A stretch of 37,312 bases of DNA from a virus. This document shows, one piece after another, positions 16,560 to 23,984 of the stretch (position 1 is the first letter of the stretch; the number at the start of each line of letters is the position of its first letter). The position numbers were made by a program, and so were the translations under genes. The stretch is taken from IMG/VR virus record IMGVR_UViG_3300037119_002854, positions 1-37,312 of that record. One strand, 5' to 3'. The notes beneath the pieces are model-generated. The model was given only the letters and a program-made list of their open reading frames with translations. It had not been told where the DNA came from and ran no database searches.

Positions 16560-19500
16560 TGGCCGAGCGCCTCATCGGCACTGACAGCGCCAACCCACGA
16601 CTGCCGCAGGTCGTGGTCGACGCCACCAAAGGCACCGGGCCACATGACATCGCTGCTGGTGACCACACCCACGCTGGCGGTGGGGGTGGTGGCGGGACCG
16701 ATCCGAACGCCGTTGAATCATCCACGGCCGGGGACGGTCCGCGCTTGGAGACTATGGCGGTCTACAGCGGCAGCGGGTACGCCACCCTTGCCACCAAAGA
16801 CCCGAATACCTACTACGTGGTTACCCCGCAGTCAGGTGGACAAGGCTCCCTCTACCTCGGTACCACACTGTTACTGGGCACTCCGTTGACCATTCCCGAT
16901 GGCGTTCCTTCAGTGGTCGCCACACCGGGGGACACCCAAGCGACAGTCACTTGGGGCACTCCATCTTCTGGTGGTTTGGCGATCACGGGGTACATCGTCC
17001 AGCGCTCTCTCAATGACACCACCGGCTTCGCCAACGTCGCCACGCCTTCGGCTGCTACGCACACCTTCACCAACACCGGGCTGACCAACGGCACGACCTA
17101 CTACTACCGGGTGCTTGCCACCAACGCACTCGGGAACAGCCCCTTCGCTGTTGTGGTATCGGCAAGGCCGGTCACCAACTCCGTCATCGTGCTCGCTTCT
17201 GATGACTTGACCGCCGACTTCGGCACGCCGGTTACGTTCACCGCCACGATCACGGCAAGTGGGGCGCCGATCACTGCTGTCGGCAACGTCACGTTCAAGC
17301 GAGGCGGCAACGTCATGGCCGGGGTCGCCGTCGTTACTGGTGGCACCGCTACTTTCGCTACCTCTAGCCTTGCAGTCGGGTCATACACCATCACTGCCGA
17401 GTACGACGGTGGTAGCACCTACTTGCCGTCTGTCTCGAACACGCTCTCGCAGGTCGTGCAGTTTCCCGGTGGACCGGCAGCAACTTCCTCCACGCTCACG
17501 TCGGACGACGCATCGTCCACACCATCACAGGCAGTCACGTTCTCTTGTGCCGTGGTCCGTTCTTCCACGGGGGCGCCGGTCAATTCAGGCACGGTGGTGT
17601 TCCGTGATGGTGGTGTCACACTGTCCACTCCTCGTTCTGTCGACCCGGTGACCGGCATTGCCACCTTCACCACATCGGTACTGACGACGGCGACGCATAC
17701 GATCACCGCCGACTTCGCAGGCGCACCGTTCTACGCTCCGTGTACATCGCCCGCCGTCACCCAGGTCGTCGCTGTCGGAACGGGTGGCGCACCTATCTCG
17801 CAGACGATCTACATCTCCAAGCCACTTGCCGCCGTTACCGAGGTCGTCTCGCTGCGCTCCACTGTGCGAAGCGGTCCTTCAGCGGTGACGCTTGGCACGG
17901 TTGAGTTCTTCGATGGCTCCACATCACTAGGTATGGGCACTGTTCTCAACATCTTCGGTGAGTCGACTCTCGTACTCCCTACTGGGTTGTCTGTCGGCAC
18001 TCACACGATCACGGCTCAGTACACCGACAGCACCTCTGCTCATGAGGACGACACGTCGTCTCCATACACCCATACCGTGGTGGCGACGATCACCGCTCCT
18101 TCACCGAACACCTGGGACGCCGCCTTCGCTTCCGACGATCTGGCGACGATTACGGCATGGTACGACTACAACACCGGGCACCTCACCGAGGGGTTCACCA
18201 ACGCCGACCTGTGGGTTCCACCCGAAGGTGACGGAGCCGGTACTGCGGTGCATATCGACGCCGCTTGGTTGACCGCCAACGCTGCCGCAGGCAAGGTCGT
18301 CAACACTGGTGGCTCGAATTGGACGATCACCGGGATGAAGTGCAACGCCATCCAAGCAAGGGTCGGCCATCTCACCTTCGACCACTGTTGGATCCATCGT
18401 GTCGACTATGCGGCCAGCGTCGCCTTCCCCGGGTTCATTGTTTGGGACACGTCCCTACCTGCCCCGCCGTACGTTGATCTCGTCACCCTCGGCGACTATG
18501 AGTTCAACCACTGCACCTTCACTACCGATGGCACAGGTGGTGACTCGACCAGTGGTGATACCGTGTACTTCTACACGGCCACTGCCATCCCCGATGACCT
18601 TCGCTTCAACTACTGCGAAGTGACGATGTGGACAGCGTGCTTCAAGGCAGTCAACGGGATGACCGTCAACTACTGCTGGGTCCACGACCTCAACCTGTTC
18701 GGCTTCGACCCGCACAACACGTCCATGTCGATCCGCTCCCGCCAGTGCCGTGCGTATCGCAACCTGATGACCGATGGTACGTCTAGTTGCATCTCGCTCT
18801 ACTCCGACTTCAACCCCCACACCGACTTTTGGCTCATCGAGAACACGATGTGGGTCAACATCCTGCACGCCAACCAGGAGGTCAACTTCCCCAACCGTGG
18901 CACCGGGTGGTCGCCTCTGTTGCCCGGCTACGTACGCGAGTTCGTCGGCAATAAGTTCCTCGACGGCACTCGCAACGGTGACAACCAGTACTGGTCGAAG
19001 GTGGCCGGGAACAGCCAACTAGGCACCAAGTGGCCTCTCTACGGTGGTGCCGATCCGGTGCAGATCGTCGGAGTCCCGACGTTGCTCACCTTGATATCCA
19101 CCGGCATGGGTTTCGGAGCCAGCCAGGCGATGGACACCTTCCACTACACGCCCTCTCCTCTTTCCACGTCGTTGTGCTTCATGATGATCGGGCGAGCCAA
19201 CACCACTCTCAACCCGTCCATCGCCATCAACGACGAGTCGGGGTCGATCTGGCTGCCGGTGGAAGGTTGTGCCACGCCGCTGGCTCTGGCGGCAGGCGGC
19301 GGCGGTGCAGGACCAATCGTCTACGGCGCCTCGGCCGACATCTGGCAGATGCAGACTGGCTCTGGAACACAGTCGTTCCGGCGTATCAACATCGATCCAT
19401 ACACCACCACCAACACCGCCTACATGGCGGCGATGGTTGTTGAGTTGACCGGGATCAACTTCATGAACCTTGCACAGCCCCCTGTGATGTCGAACGGCGG

Positions 19501-19786
19501 GGTCGAAATCCCCTTCGGCGGGTCGTTGGCGTCGTTGTCATCGGGCACCTTCGCCAACAACGCCAACCCCGGCAACATCGTGATGTGCTTCGTCGGGTAC
19601 AACCATGAGACGAGGGGCCGCATCACGGCGCCCAGTGGGTGGAACCTGATGGGTAGCAACTACGACGTCCGCACATCGTGCGCCTGCATCTGGCGGGATG
19701 ACTTCTCTGGCAAGAAGGTAACCATCCCGGCTTTCCCTGATGGGTGCAGTGTCGCCGTCACAGTCATGATCGAGGTGACGGCGTGA
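16559..19786 (+). CDS. Giant fibre/adhesin: Fn3, three Ig-like repeats, beta-helix
   Basis: This modular protein has about 1075 residues. The N-terminus contains HDIAAGDHTHAGGGGGGG and KDPNTYYVVTP. A fibronectin type III domain follows (about residues 118-205; GLTNGTTYYYRVLATNALGN). Three Ig-like (Big_5-type) repeats come next at about 212-500, each with GTVxF..G and AGxYTITA-like strands. A beta-helix at about 515-860 carries GFDPHNTSMSIRSRQC, and a jelly-roll-like end covers about 870-1075. The last two parts are paralogous to residues 540-1180 of the protein at 10621. The ATG at 16559 is preferred over the overlapping GTG at 16556 because GGAGG lies six bases before it. Host-surface binding is inferred; no catalytic residues were assigned. 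Confidence 0.78.
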   Translation: MAERLIGTDSANPRLPQVVVDATKGTGPHDIAAGDHTHAGGGGGGGTDPNAVESSTAGDGPRLETMAVYSGSGYATLATKDPNTYYVVTPQSGGQGSLYLGTTLLLGTPLTIPDGVPSVVATPGDTQATVTWGTPSSGGLAITGYIVQRSLNDTTGFANVATPSAATHTFTNTGLTNGTTYYYRVLATNALGNSPFAVVVSARPVTNSVIVLASDDLTADFGTPVTFTATITASGAPITAVGNVTFKRGGNVMAGVAVVTGGTATFATSSLAVGSYTITAEYDGGSTYLPSVSNTLSQVVQFPGGPAATSSTLTSDDASSTPSQAVTFSCAVVRSSTGAPVNSGTVVFRDGGVTLSTPRSVDPVTGIATFTTSVLTTATHTITADFAGAPFYAPCTSPAVTQVVAVGTGGAPISQTIYISKPLAAVTEVVSLRSTVRSGPSAVTLGTVEFFDGSTSLGMGTVLNIFGESTLVLPTGLSVGTHTITAQYTDSTSAHEDDTSSPYTHTVVATITAPSPNTWDAAFASDDLATITAWYDYNTGHLTEGFTNADLWVPPEGDGAGTAVHIDAAWLTANAAAGKVVNTGGSNWTITGMKCNAIQARVGHLTFDHCWIHRVDYAASVAFPGFIVWDTSLPAPPYVDLVTLGDYEFNHCTFTTDGTGGDSTSGDTVYFYTATAIPDDLRFNYCEVTMWTACFKAVNGMTVNYCWVHDLNLFGFDPHNTSMSIRSRQCRAYRNLMTDGTSSCISLYSDFNPHTDFWLIENTMWVNILHANQEVNFPNRGTGWSPLLPGYVREFVGNKFLDGTRNGDNQYWSKVAGNSQLGTKWPLYGGADPVQIVGVPTLLTLISTGMGFGASQAMDTFHYTPSPLSTSLCFMMIGRANTTLNPSIAINDESGSIWLPVEGCATPLALAAGGGGAGPIVYGASADIWQMQTGSGTQSFRRINIDPYTTTNTAYMAAMVVELTGINFMNLAQPPVMSNGGVEIPFGGSLASLSSGTFANNANPGNIVMCFVGYNHETRGRITAPSGWNLMGSNYDVRTSCACIWRDDFSGKKVTIPAFPDGCSVAVTVMIEVTA

Positions 19787-20109
19787 TTGGGTGGGGGCCG
19801 GTTCAGCGCAGCGCCCACTCACCTGGGTGGCCCTTCCCCTGGGCCACCCAGATGGTCGACACGTACAACCCTCGCCACTACCTGCGCCAGAATCCGACTC
19901 ACCGCTACACGCAGAGCAAGTGGAAGCCCAAGCGCACGGCGCTCTATCAACTGCTCTACCCCGAGAACTACGTCATCCCGCTCCAAACCACGGTATCACA
20001 ACCCAATCCGTACACCGACCGAGCTTGGGTGGCGAACTACTCTCGCGAGGAGATCGGACGGATGGGCCAGGACATCAACTGGGTCACACTCGGGACGAGA
20101 GGTGGCTGA
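19783..20109 (+). CDS. Small virion protein, unknown function
   Basis: This 108-residue protein starts with a GTG at 19783 overlapping the previous stop (GTGA); an upstream in-frame start at 19744 would run far into the fibre gene. It is rich in Trp, Tyr, Arg and Asn (PGWPFPWATQMVDTYNPRHY, TQSKWKPKRTALYQLLYPEN), with no transmembrane helix. One copy of the motif GTATCACAAC is encoded within it at 19993-20002. It begins the run of short connector-type genes that leads to the sheath gene. No function is recognised. Confidence 0.55.
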   Translation: MIGWGPVQRSAHSPGWPFPWATQMVDTYNPRHYLRQNPTHRYTQSKWKPKRTALYQLLYPENYVIPLQTTVSQPNPYTDRAWVANYSREEIGRMGQDINWVTLGTRGG

Positions 20110-20267
20110 TGGGACCACGACGCACCGGACGGGAGACGCCCCCCAACCTGCGTGAGACGGACGGCAGCCGCCTGTGTGGCACCTGTCGCTTCTTCCAGGG
20201 CATGTGCCAGATGTACGACTATCCGGTCAACGCTGGGCAGGTTTGTGACTCTTGGTATCCGAGGTAG
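20109..20267 (+). CDS. 52-residue Cys-rich small protein, possible metal-binding
   Basis: The ATG at 20109 overlaps the previous stop (TGATG) and the TAG ends at 20267. After a basic N-terminus the product carries LCGTCRFFQGMCQMYDYPV, then CDSWYPR. That is C-x2-C-x6-C-x11-C counted by eye. Small phage proteins with a C-x2-C-x-[FY]-F...C-x-x-[YF]-x-x-P-V...VCDxW pattern recur among virion gene clusters and resemble a zinc- or iron-sulfur-binding knuckle. Metal binding is inferred from four regularly spaced cysteines. The start is set by overlap and by the short gap to the next gene. Confidence 0.6.
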   Translation: MGPRRTGRETPPNLRETDGSRLCGTCRFFQGMCQMYDYPVNAGQVCDSWYPR

Positions 20268-20269
20268 CG

Positions 20270-20782
20270 ATGGAAGCTCGACGTGAGGTCAACCAGATCT
20301 GGAAGCACTTCAAGCGCTACCAGAAGGACGTGGGCGAGGGCATCATCTACTACCGCTTCGACGCCGACGACACCGAGTACGACGAGGTGTACGACGAGGG
20401 CTATCGCCGGTATCACACTGGCGTCCGCATCCCCATCTTGTGGACTGACCAGATGGAGGCCGTCGAGGACTATTCACCAGAGGGTCGGCGCCCCACCGTC
20501 CGCATGCGCTGCGCTGTCTCGGCCCGGGACATGTACGAGGCTGGCTTCTCGGTCACCGAGGCCCATGGCAACCAACTGTCCGACATCCCGCCCAACTCGA
20601 TCTGGCGGCGGGACCGGATGCACGACATCTTCTACTACGACAACCGATACTGGGAGATCAGCGGCTTCCAGATCCGGGGCCGGGTCAAGGGCGAGGACGT
20701 GATCATCGGGATCACCGGTATCGAGACGTTCCCGTCCGACGACATGGTCCTCGACTACAAGCCCGGAACGGTTCCGGTTTAG
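20270..20782 (+). CDS. Probable head-completion/connector protein
   Basis: This 170-residue protein starts at an ATG at 20270, two bases after the previous stop and five bases after GAGG; an upstream TTG at 20252 is less likely. Acidic and aromatic segments (YYRFDADDTEYDEVYDEGYR) lead to a beta domain with VRIPILWTDQM, RMRCAVSARDMYEAGF and RMHDIFYYDNRYWEISGFQI. The closing strand pattern (F.YD.RYWEI.G...) is typical of phage head-closure and connector proteins. It is followed by appendage genes and by tail-completion genes within 3 kb. The name rests on fold pattern and position, not on a firm family match. Confidence 0.5.
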   Translation: MEARREVNQIWKHFKRYQKDVGEGIIYYRFDADDTEYDEVYDEGYRRYHTGVRIPILWTDQMEAVEDYSPEGRRPTVRMRCAVSARDMYEAGFSVTEAHGNQLSDIPPNSIWRRDRMHDIFYYDNRYWEISGFQIRGRVKGEDVIIGITGIETFPSDDMVLDYKPGTVPV

Positions 20783-20790
20783 GAGGACTC

Positions 20791-21777
20791 ATGCCAGCCG
20801 CAGCGCTCACCAACCTCGGCAAGACCGATTGGATCGACTACACCGACTACTGGCGTGACGACGACGCTGAGTGGCTTCAGGAGCGGACGATACTGCGCTA
20901 TGCCACGTCGGCGGCACGGGGTGCTCCCGGTGAGTGGCCTGCTCCCACAGCGGGCCAGGTCACCTACAACCAGGAGACGGACCAGCTAGAGCACTTCACA
21001 CTCACCGCCCCCACCAAGTGGATCGGTGTGTTGGCCAGCCAGCACCTCAGGATCACCCCCAAGACCTCGACCAACGACAGCGATCCGGCGATCATCGGGC
21101 ACCGAAACGCTGGTGGTCAGGGCATCCAGTTCTGGCCGACCGTAGCGGGAGAGAACAAGGTCAGCCTGCCCTCGGCGTTCCTCGATGTCGGCAACGGGGC
21201 CGTCGTGGCCAAGGCAACGAGCTTCACCGTCACCACTACGACGAACCTGGCAACCACGACCATCAAGACGGGGACCAAGATCGTCACGCTGACCACCAGT
21301 GCCACGGACCTCGTTTCAAACTCTCCGCTCAACGTGCCCAGCCTCACTACCGTGGGGATGAACTTCACGGGCGTACTCAGCGGAACTGGTGCTTCCTCCA
21401 TCGTCAACGCCAACGCTGGGACCATCGGTGGTGTCGTTCTGTCGGCCAGCTACGCCCAGGCGTCGTCCGGGTACGTCTCCCAGGGTGGCTACTTCCATGG
21501 TGATGGCGTCTCTGCCTACATGCGGTATCGCAACCCCGGTACTGGGGGCACCACTGCCGCCTATGCCAGGGTGGATCCGAACAGCTTCACCTTCAACGGA
21601 TCGGGGGCTGCTGTCTTCGACATCTGGAACAGCGACCCTCGGATCTTCGGGACACGCTCGATCCACTTCTACAACGCCGCAGCCACTGTCTACCTCGGAC
21701 CTATTGGCCCAGTAGTTGTCAGCGGCGGCGACCCCGGCGCTGGCAACTATCCAGAGGGCACCATTTGGTGTACGTGA
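20791..21777 (+). CDS. Minor tail/fibre protein
   Basis: This 328-residue protein follows AGGAGG and starts with ATG. The N-terminal region (ERTILRYATSAARGAP, then PTAGQVTYNQETDQLEHFT) matches a short attachment module common at the start of actinophage minor tail proteins. A long Thr/Ser/Gly/Ala-rich beta stretch follows, with an intermolecular-repeat pattern (TTTTNLATTTIKTGTKIVTL). A compact C-terminal part ends with VYLGPIGPVVVSGGDPGAG and PEGTIWCT, another widely used fibre ending. No catalytic motif is visible. It sits with the next Fn3-type protein and is probably part of a second set of appendages. Confidence 0.6.
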   Translation: MPAAALTNLGKTDWIDYTDYWRDDDAEWLQERTILRYATSAARGAPGEWPAPTAGQVTYNQETDQLEHFTLTAPTKWIGVLASQHLRITPKTSTNDSDPAIIGHRNAGGQGIQFWPTVAGENKVSLPSAFLDVGNGAVVAKATSFTVTTTTNLATTTIKTGTKIVTLTTSATDLVSNSPLNVPSLTTVGMNFTGVLSGTGASSIVNANAGTIGGVVLSASYAQASSGYVSQGGYFHGDGVSAYMRYRNPGTGGTTAAYARVDPNSFTFNGSGAAVFDIWNSDPRIFGTRSIHFYNAAATVYLGPIGPVVVSGGDPGAGNYPEGTIWCT

Positions 21778-21781
21778 CCTG

Positions 21782-22657
21782 ATGGCCATCTACATCAAGA
21801 CGGGCGGCGCCTGGAGGGCGGCTGCCAACGGAGCACTTCGGGTGAGGTCTGGCGGTGCCTGGTATTCCCCGGCTGTGATCTACACCCGGTACGGCGGTGG
21901 GTGGCGTGACACCGGATACCGGGGTTACCCCGCTGTTCCCACCGGCATCAACGTCTACGCCTGGGACTACAACCAGGTGCGGATCTACTGGGCGGCGGGG
22001 GCTGGTGGCGCTACACCATCTGGTTACCACATCGTCCAGACCGATCAATCCGGCAACTGGTTGAGACAATACAACGTTGCCGGTTCCCCCTCCCCCAATG
22101 GGTACTTCCCGGTGGATCAAGACACCAGGTACATGTTCTACGTGCGGGCGTACACTCCTGCTGGCCTGTACAGCGGCTGGAATGGGCCGCTCAGGACCGC
22201 CATTGGTCACGCTGCCTACTCGACGTATGCCACCGTGACGGCAACTCGGGCATACACCCAGCCAGCGAGCGTCGTCAGCTACCGGGACGCACCGGTCGGC
22301 CCGGTGGTCCCCTCCGACGTGGTGGTCCAATCGATTGTTTACACCATCTCCAACAGCGGTTGGACTAGTGTCCTCAGCAACCCTGCTTCCGGCGTGCATC
22401 ATGAGATCTACCGGTGGGCCAACGGGGGCCAGTACGAACGGTTCATCTGGCCCGGGGCATCGGTCAACACGGAACTCAACCTCAGCGACTACGGGAGCAA
22501 CGGCGGCGTGCAGGGAATGATCGCTCGGGGCACCGGGATGTCCTCGACGGCTGGTGGGCCGTATGTCTTCACCGGCACGATCACGGTCAAGGGCACCCAG
22601 ACGTACAGCTACGTGCAGGAGACGGTTCATCCCGCCGTGGGCAACTCTCTCTGGTAA
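21782..22657 (+). CDS. Fn3-like appendage protein with W-rich N-terminal repeats
   Basis: This 291-residue protein starts at an ATG four bases after the previous stop; the in-frame upstream extension from 21716 would overlap the neighbour by 62 bases. The N-terminus has three short G-x-W repeats (TGGAWRAAA, SGGAWYSPA, YGGGWRDTG). A fibronectin type III-like domain follows at about residues 47-140 (YHIVQTDQSGNWLRQYNVAG, TRYMFYVRAYTPAGLYSGWN). The C-terminal half is beta-rich with SGVHHEIYRWANGGQY and an acidic-aromatic ending. The combination is typical of phage tail surface proteins. A binding role is inferred. Confidence 0.6.
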   Translation: MAIYIKTGGAWRAAANGALRVRSGGAWYSPAVIYTRYGGGWRDTGYRGYPAVPTGINVYAWDYNQVRIYWAAGAGGATPSGYHIVQTDQSGNWLRQYNVAGSPSPNGYFPVDQDTRYMFYVRAYTPAGLYSGWNGPLRTAIGHAAYSTYATVTATRAYTQPASVVSYRDAPVGPVVPSDVVVQSIVYTISNSGWTSVLSNPASGVHHEIYRWANGGQYERFIWPGASVNTELNLSDYGSNGGVQGMIARGTGMSSTAGGPYVFTGTITVKGTQTYSYVQETVHPAVGNSLW

Positions 22658-22668
22658 GTTCGTGACAA

Positions 22669-22688
22669 CCGGGGCTGCGCGGCTCCGG
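22669..22688 (+). terminator. GC-rich hairpin between fibre and tail-completion genes
   Basis: CCGGGGCT (22669-22676) pairs with GGCTCCGG (22681-22688), eight pairs including two G-U pairs, around GCGC. No T-tract follows. It could be a weak terminator or an mRNA-processing hairpin in the 60-base gap before the gene at 22718. Confidence 0.45.
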
Positions 22689-22717
22689 GTACATCACCTA
22701 GACCGCAACGGGGAACC

Positions 22718-23080
22718 GTGGCTGAGAAGATCGACTTGGGTCCACTAGTGGACTCAATGAACCGCTATGCCCTCGCGCTACACGCGCAGGCTCAGGAGAG
22801 GGCAGAGCAGATCGCCACGTACGTGAAGGACCGTACCGTCGAGCGTGCTCGCCAGGATCCCGACTGGTTGGGCCTGGCCGACAACATCGAGGTCTGGTCA
22901 CAAGACGGTCAGTACGTCGTCGGGGTGCAGGACACCGAGTTGGCCTCTCAGGCGTTCCAGATCGAGTTCGGTGACGAGGAGCGGGCGCCCTCTCCACTGT
23001 TCCGGTTGATAGGTCGTGACCTTGCTGAGGCGCACCAGCAGGCGACGACGGCGGTTCAGGGGTACTCCAGCCGTGAGTAA
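22718..23080 (+). CDS. Probable tail-completion/head-tail joining protein (HK97 gp10-like)
   Basis: This 120-residue protein starts with GTG after a weak GGGGAA. An N-terminal helix (MNRYALALHAQAQERAEQIA) is followed by a compact beta part. That part has AFQIEFGDEERAPSPLFRLI, matching the A..iEfG....PxPxxR pattern of HK97 gp10-like proteins. A C-terminal helix (GRDLAEAHQQATTAVQ) ends the protein. Such proteins complete the interface between connector and tail. The length agrees with the family. It overlaps the next gene by eight bases. Confidence 0.6.
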   Translation: MAEKIDLGPLVDSMNRYALALHAQAQERAEQIATYVKDRTVERARQDPDWLGLADNIEVWSQDGQYVVGVQDTELASQAFQIEFGDEERAPSPLFRLIGRDLAEAHQQATTAVQGYSSRE

Positions 23081-23909
23081 CGCCATCAACGAGGCCGTCT
23101 ACCCCCTGTTGGCCGAGCCAGACCTTGACGCTCACACCGGTTTCATCTTGGCCGAGGAAGCGGCGCTGAAGAAGCACCTCTCGGGGATCACCGTGCCTGG
23201 GACGCCGTTCAGCAACCCGCTGGCGAAGAAGGTTCCGGTCAAAGTCTGGTATCGGTACCCCGAGGGCGAGCGCCAGATCTCCTACCCCTTCATCTGCATC
23301 GACTTCCTCTCGGCCGAACCGGCCTTCGACCTGTTCCACAGCGACTATGTGCAGGACGCCGAAGGGCTGTATCGGCCATCGATCTCTCCGACCATCCCCA
23401 GCCCCTCAGAGGGGTGGAACCGCCAGAACTGGAAGATCCACAGCTTCTTGCCCTTCCGCCTGATGTTCCAGGTGACTCACTACGCCCGGTCCAACCTCCA
23501 CGACCGGTACCTCACGTCGATCTTCATGACCGATGTGTTGCCAGTGCGCCCCTTTCACATCGTGTGCGAGGCCGACATGACCTGGCGTCGGGTGGAGAAC
23601 CTCGGCATGGCCTCGCAGAACGCCATCGAGACGACGGAGTCAGGGACCAAGCGGATCTTCCGGCGCTACTACACGATCTCGATGCTGGCCGAGATCCCGC
23701 AGGACCGCTTCACCGAGGAGAGCGAAGCCTGGAAGGTGCTCCGCACACTCATCCCAGTGGTGGCCATCGAACAGTTCGACTCGTATCGCCACCAATTCCT
23801 CGACAACCAGCCCGACCCCCTCAACGACTTCACGCAAGAAGAGCGTGATCAGGGTGGGGAACTCTTCACTGTCGTCCACGAAGGTGAAGAGATGCCTACA
23901 GCAACGTGA
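23073..23909 (+). CDS. Probable tail terminator / tail-completion protein
   Basis: This 278-residue protein starts with a GTG at 23073 overlapping the previous stop. An upstream in-frame start at 23016 would add an Arg-rich tract read out of frame inside the neighbour and is rejected. The segments YPFICIDFLSAEPAFDLF, HSFLPFRLMFQVTHYA, HDRYLTSIFMTDVLP and KRIFRRYYTISMLAEIP match the alpha/beta strand order of phage tail terminator-like proteins. The family has a sheet with D-P/L-R...R.l.. and a terminal K-R-x-F-R strand. It lies immediately before the sheath gene, the expected place. It would cap the tube and join it to the head. Confidence 0.6.
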   Translation: MSNAINEAVYPLLAEPDLDAHTGFILAEEAALKKHLSGITVPGTPFSNPLAKKVPVKVWYRYPEGERQISYPFICIDFLSAEPAFDLFHSDYVQDAEGLYRPSISPTIPSPSEGWNRQNWKIHSFLPFRLMFQVTHYARSNLHDRYLTSIFMTDVLPVRPFHIVCEADMTWRRVENLGMASQNAIETTESGTKRIFRRYYTISMLAEIPQDRFTEESEAWKVLRTLIPVVAIEQFDSYRHQFLDNQPDPLNDFTQEERDQGGELFTVVHEGEEMPTAT

Positions 23910-23984
23910 TAATGCCGTCTGGCTCGTAACACACATCGTCGCATTCCTCGTCAACAAGTAACACAACACTGAGGAGCGACAATC
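23910..23984 (+). promoter_or_regulatory. Leader upstream of sheath gene with two GTAACACA motifs
   Basis: This 75-base gap contains GTAACACACA (23926-23935) and GTAACACAAC (23958-23967), then the ribosome-binding site GAGGAG before the ATG at 23985. No clear -35/-10 pair was found. The motif recurs before the tube gene and the assembly-chaperone gene. Its role is unknown; mRNA-level regulation is one option. Confidence 0.4.
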
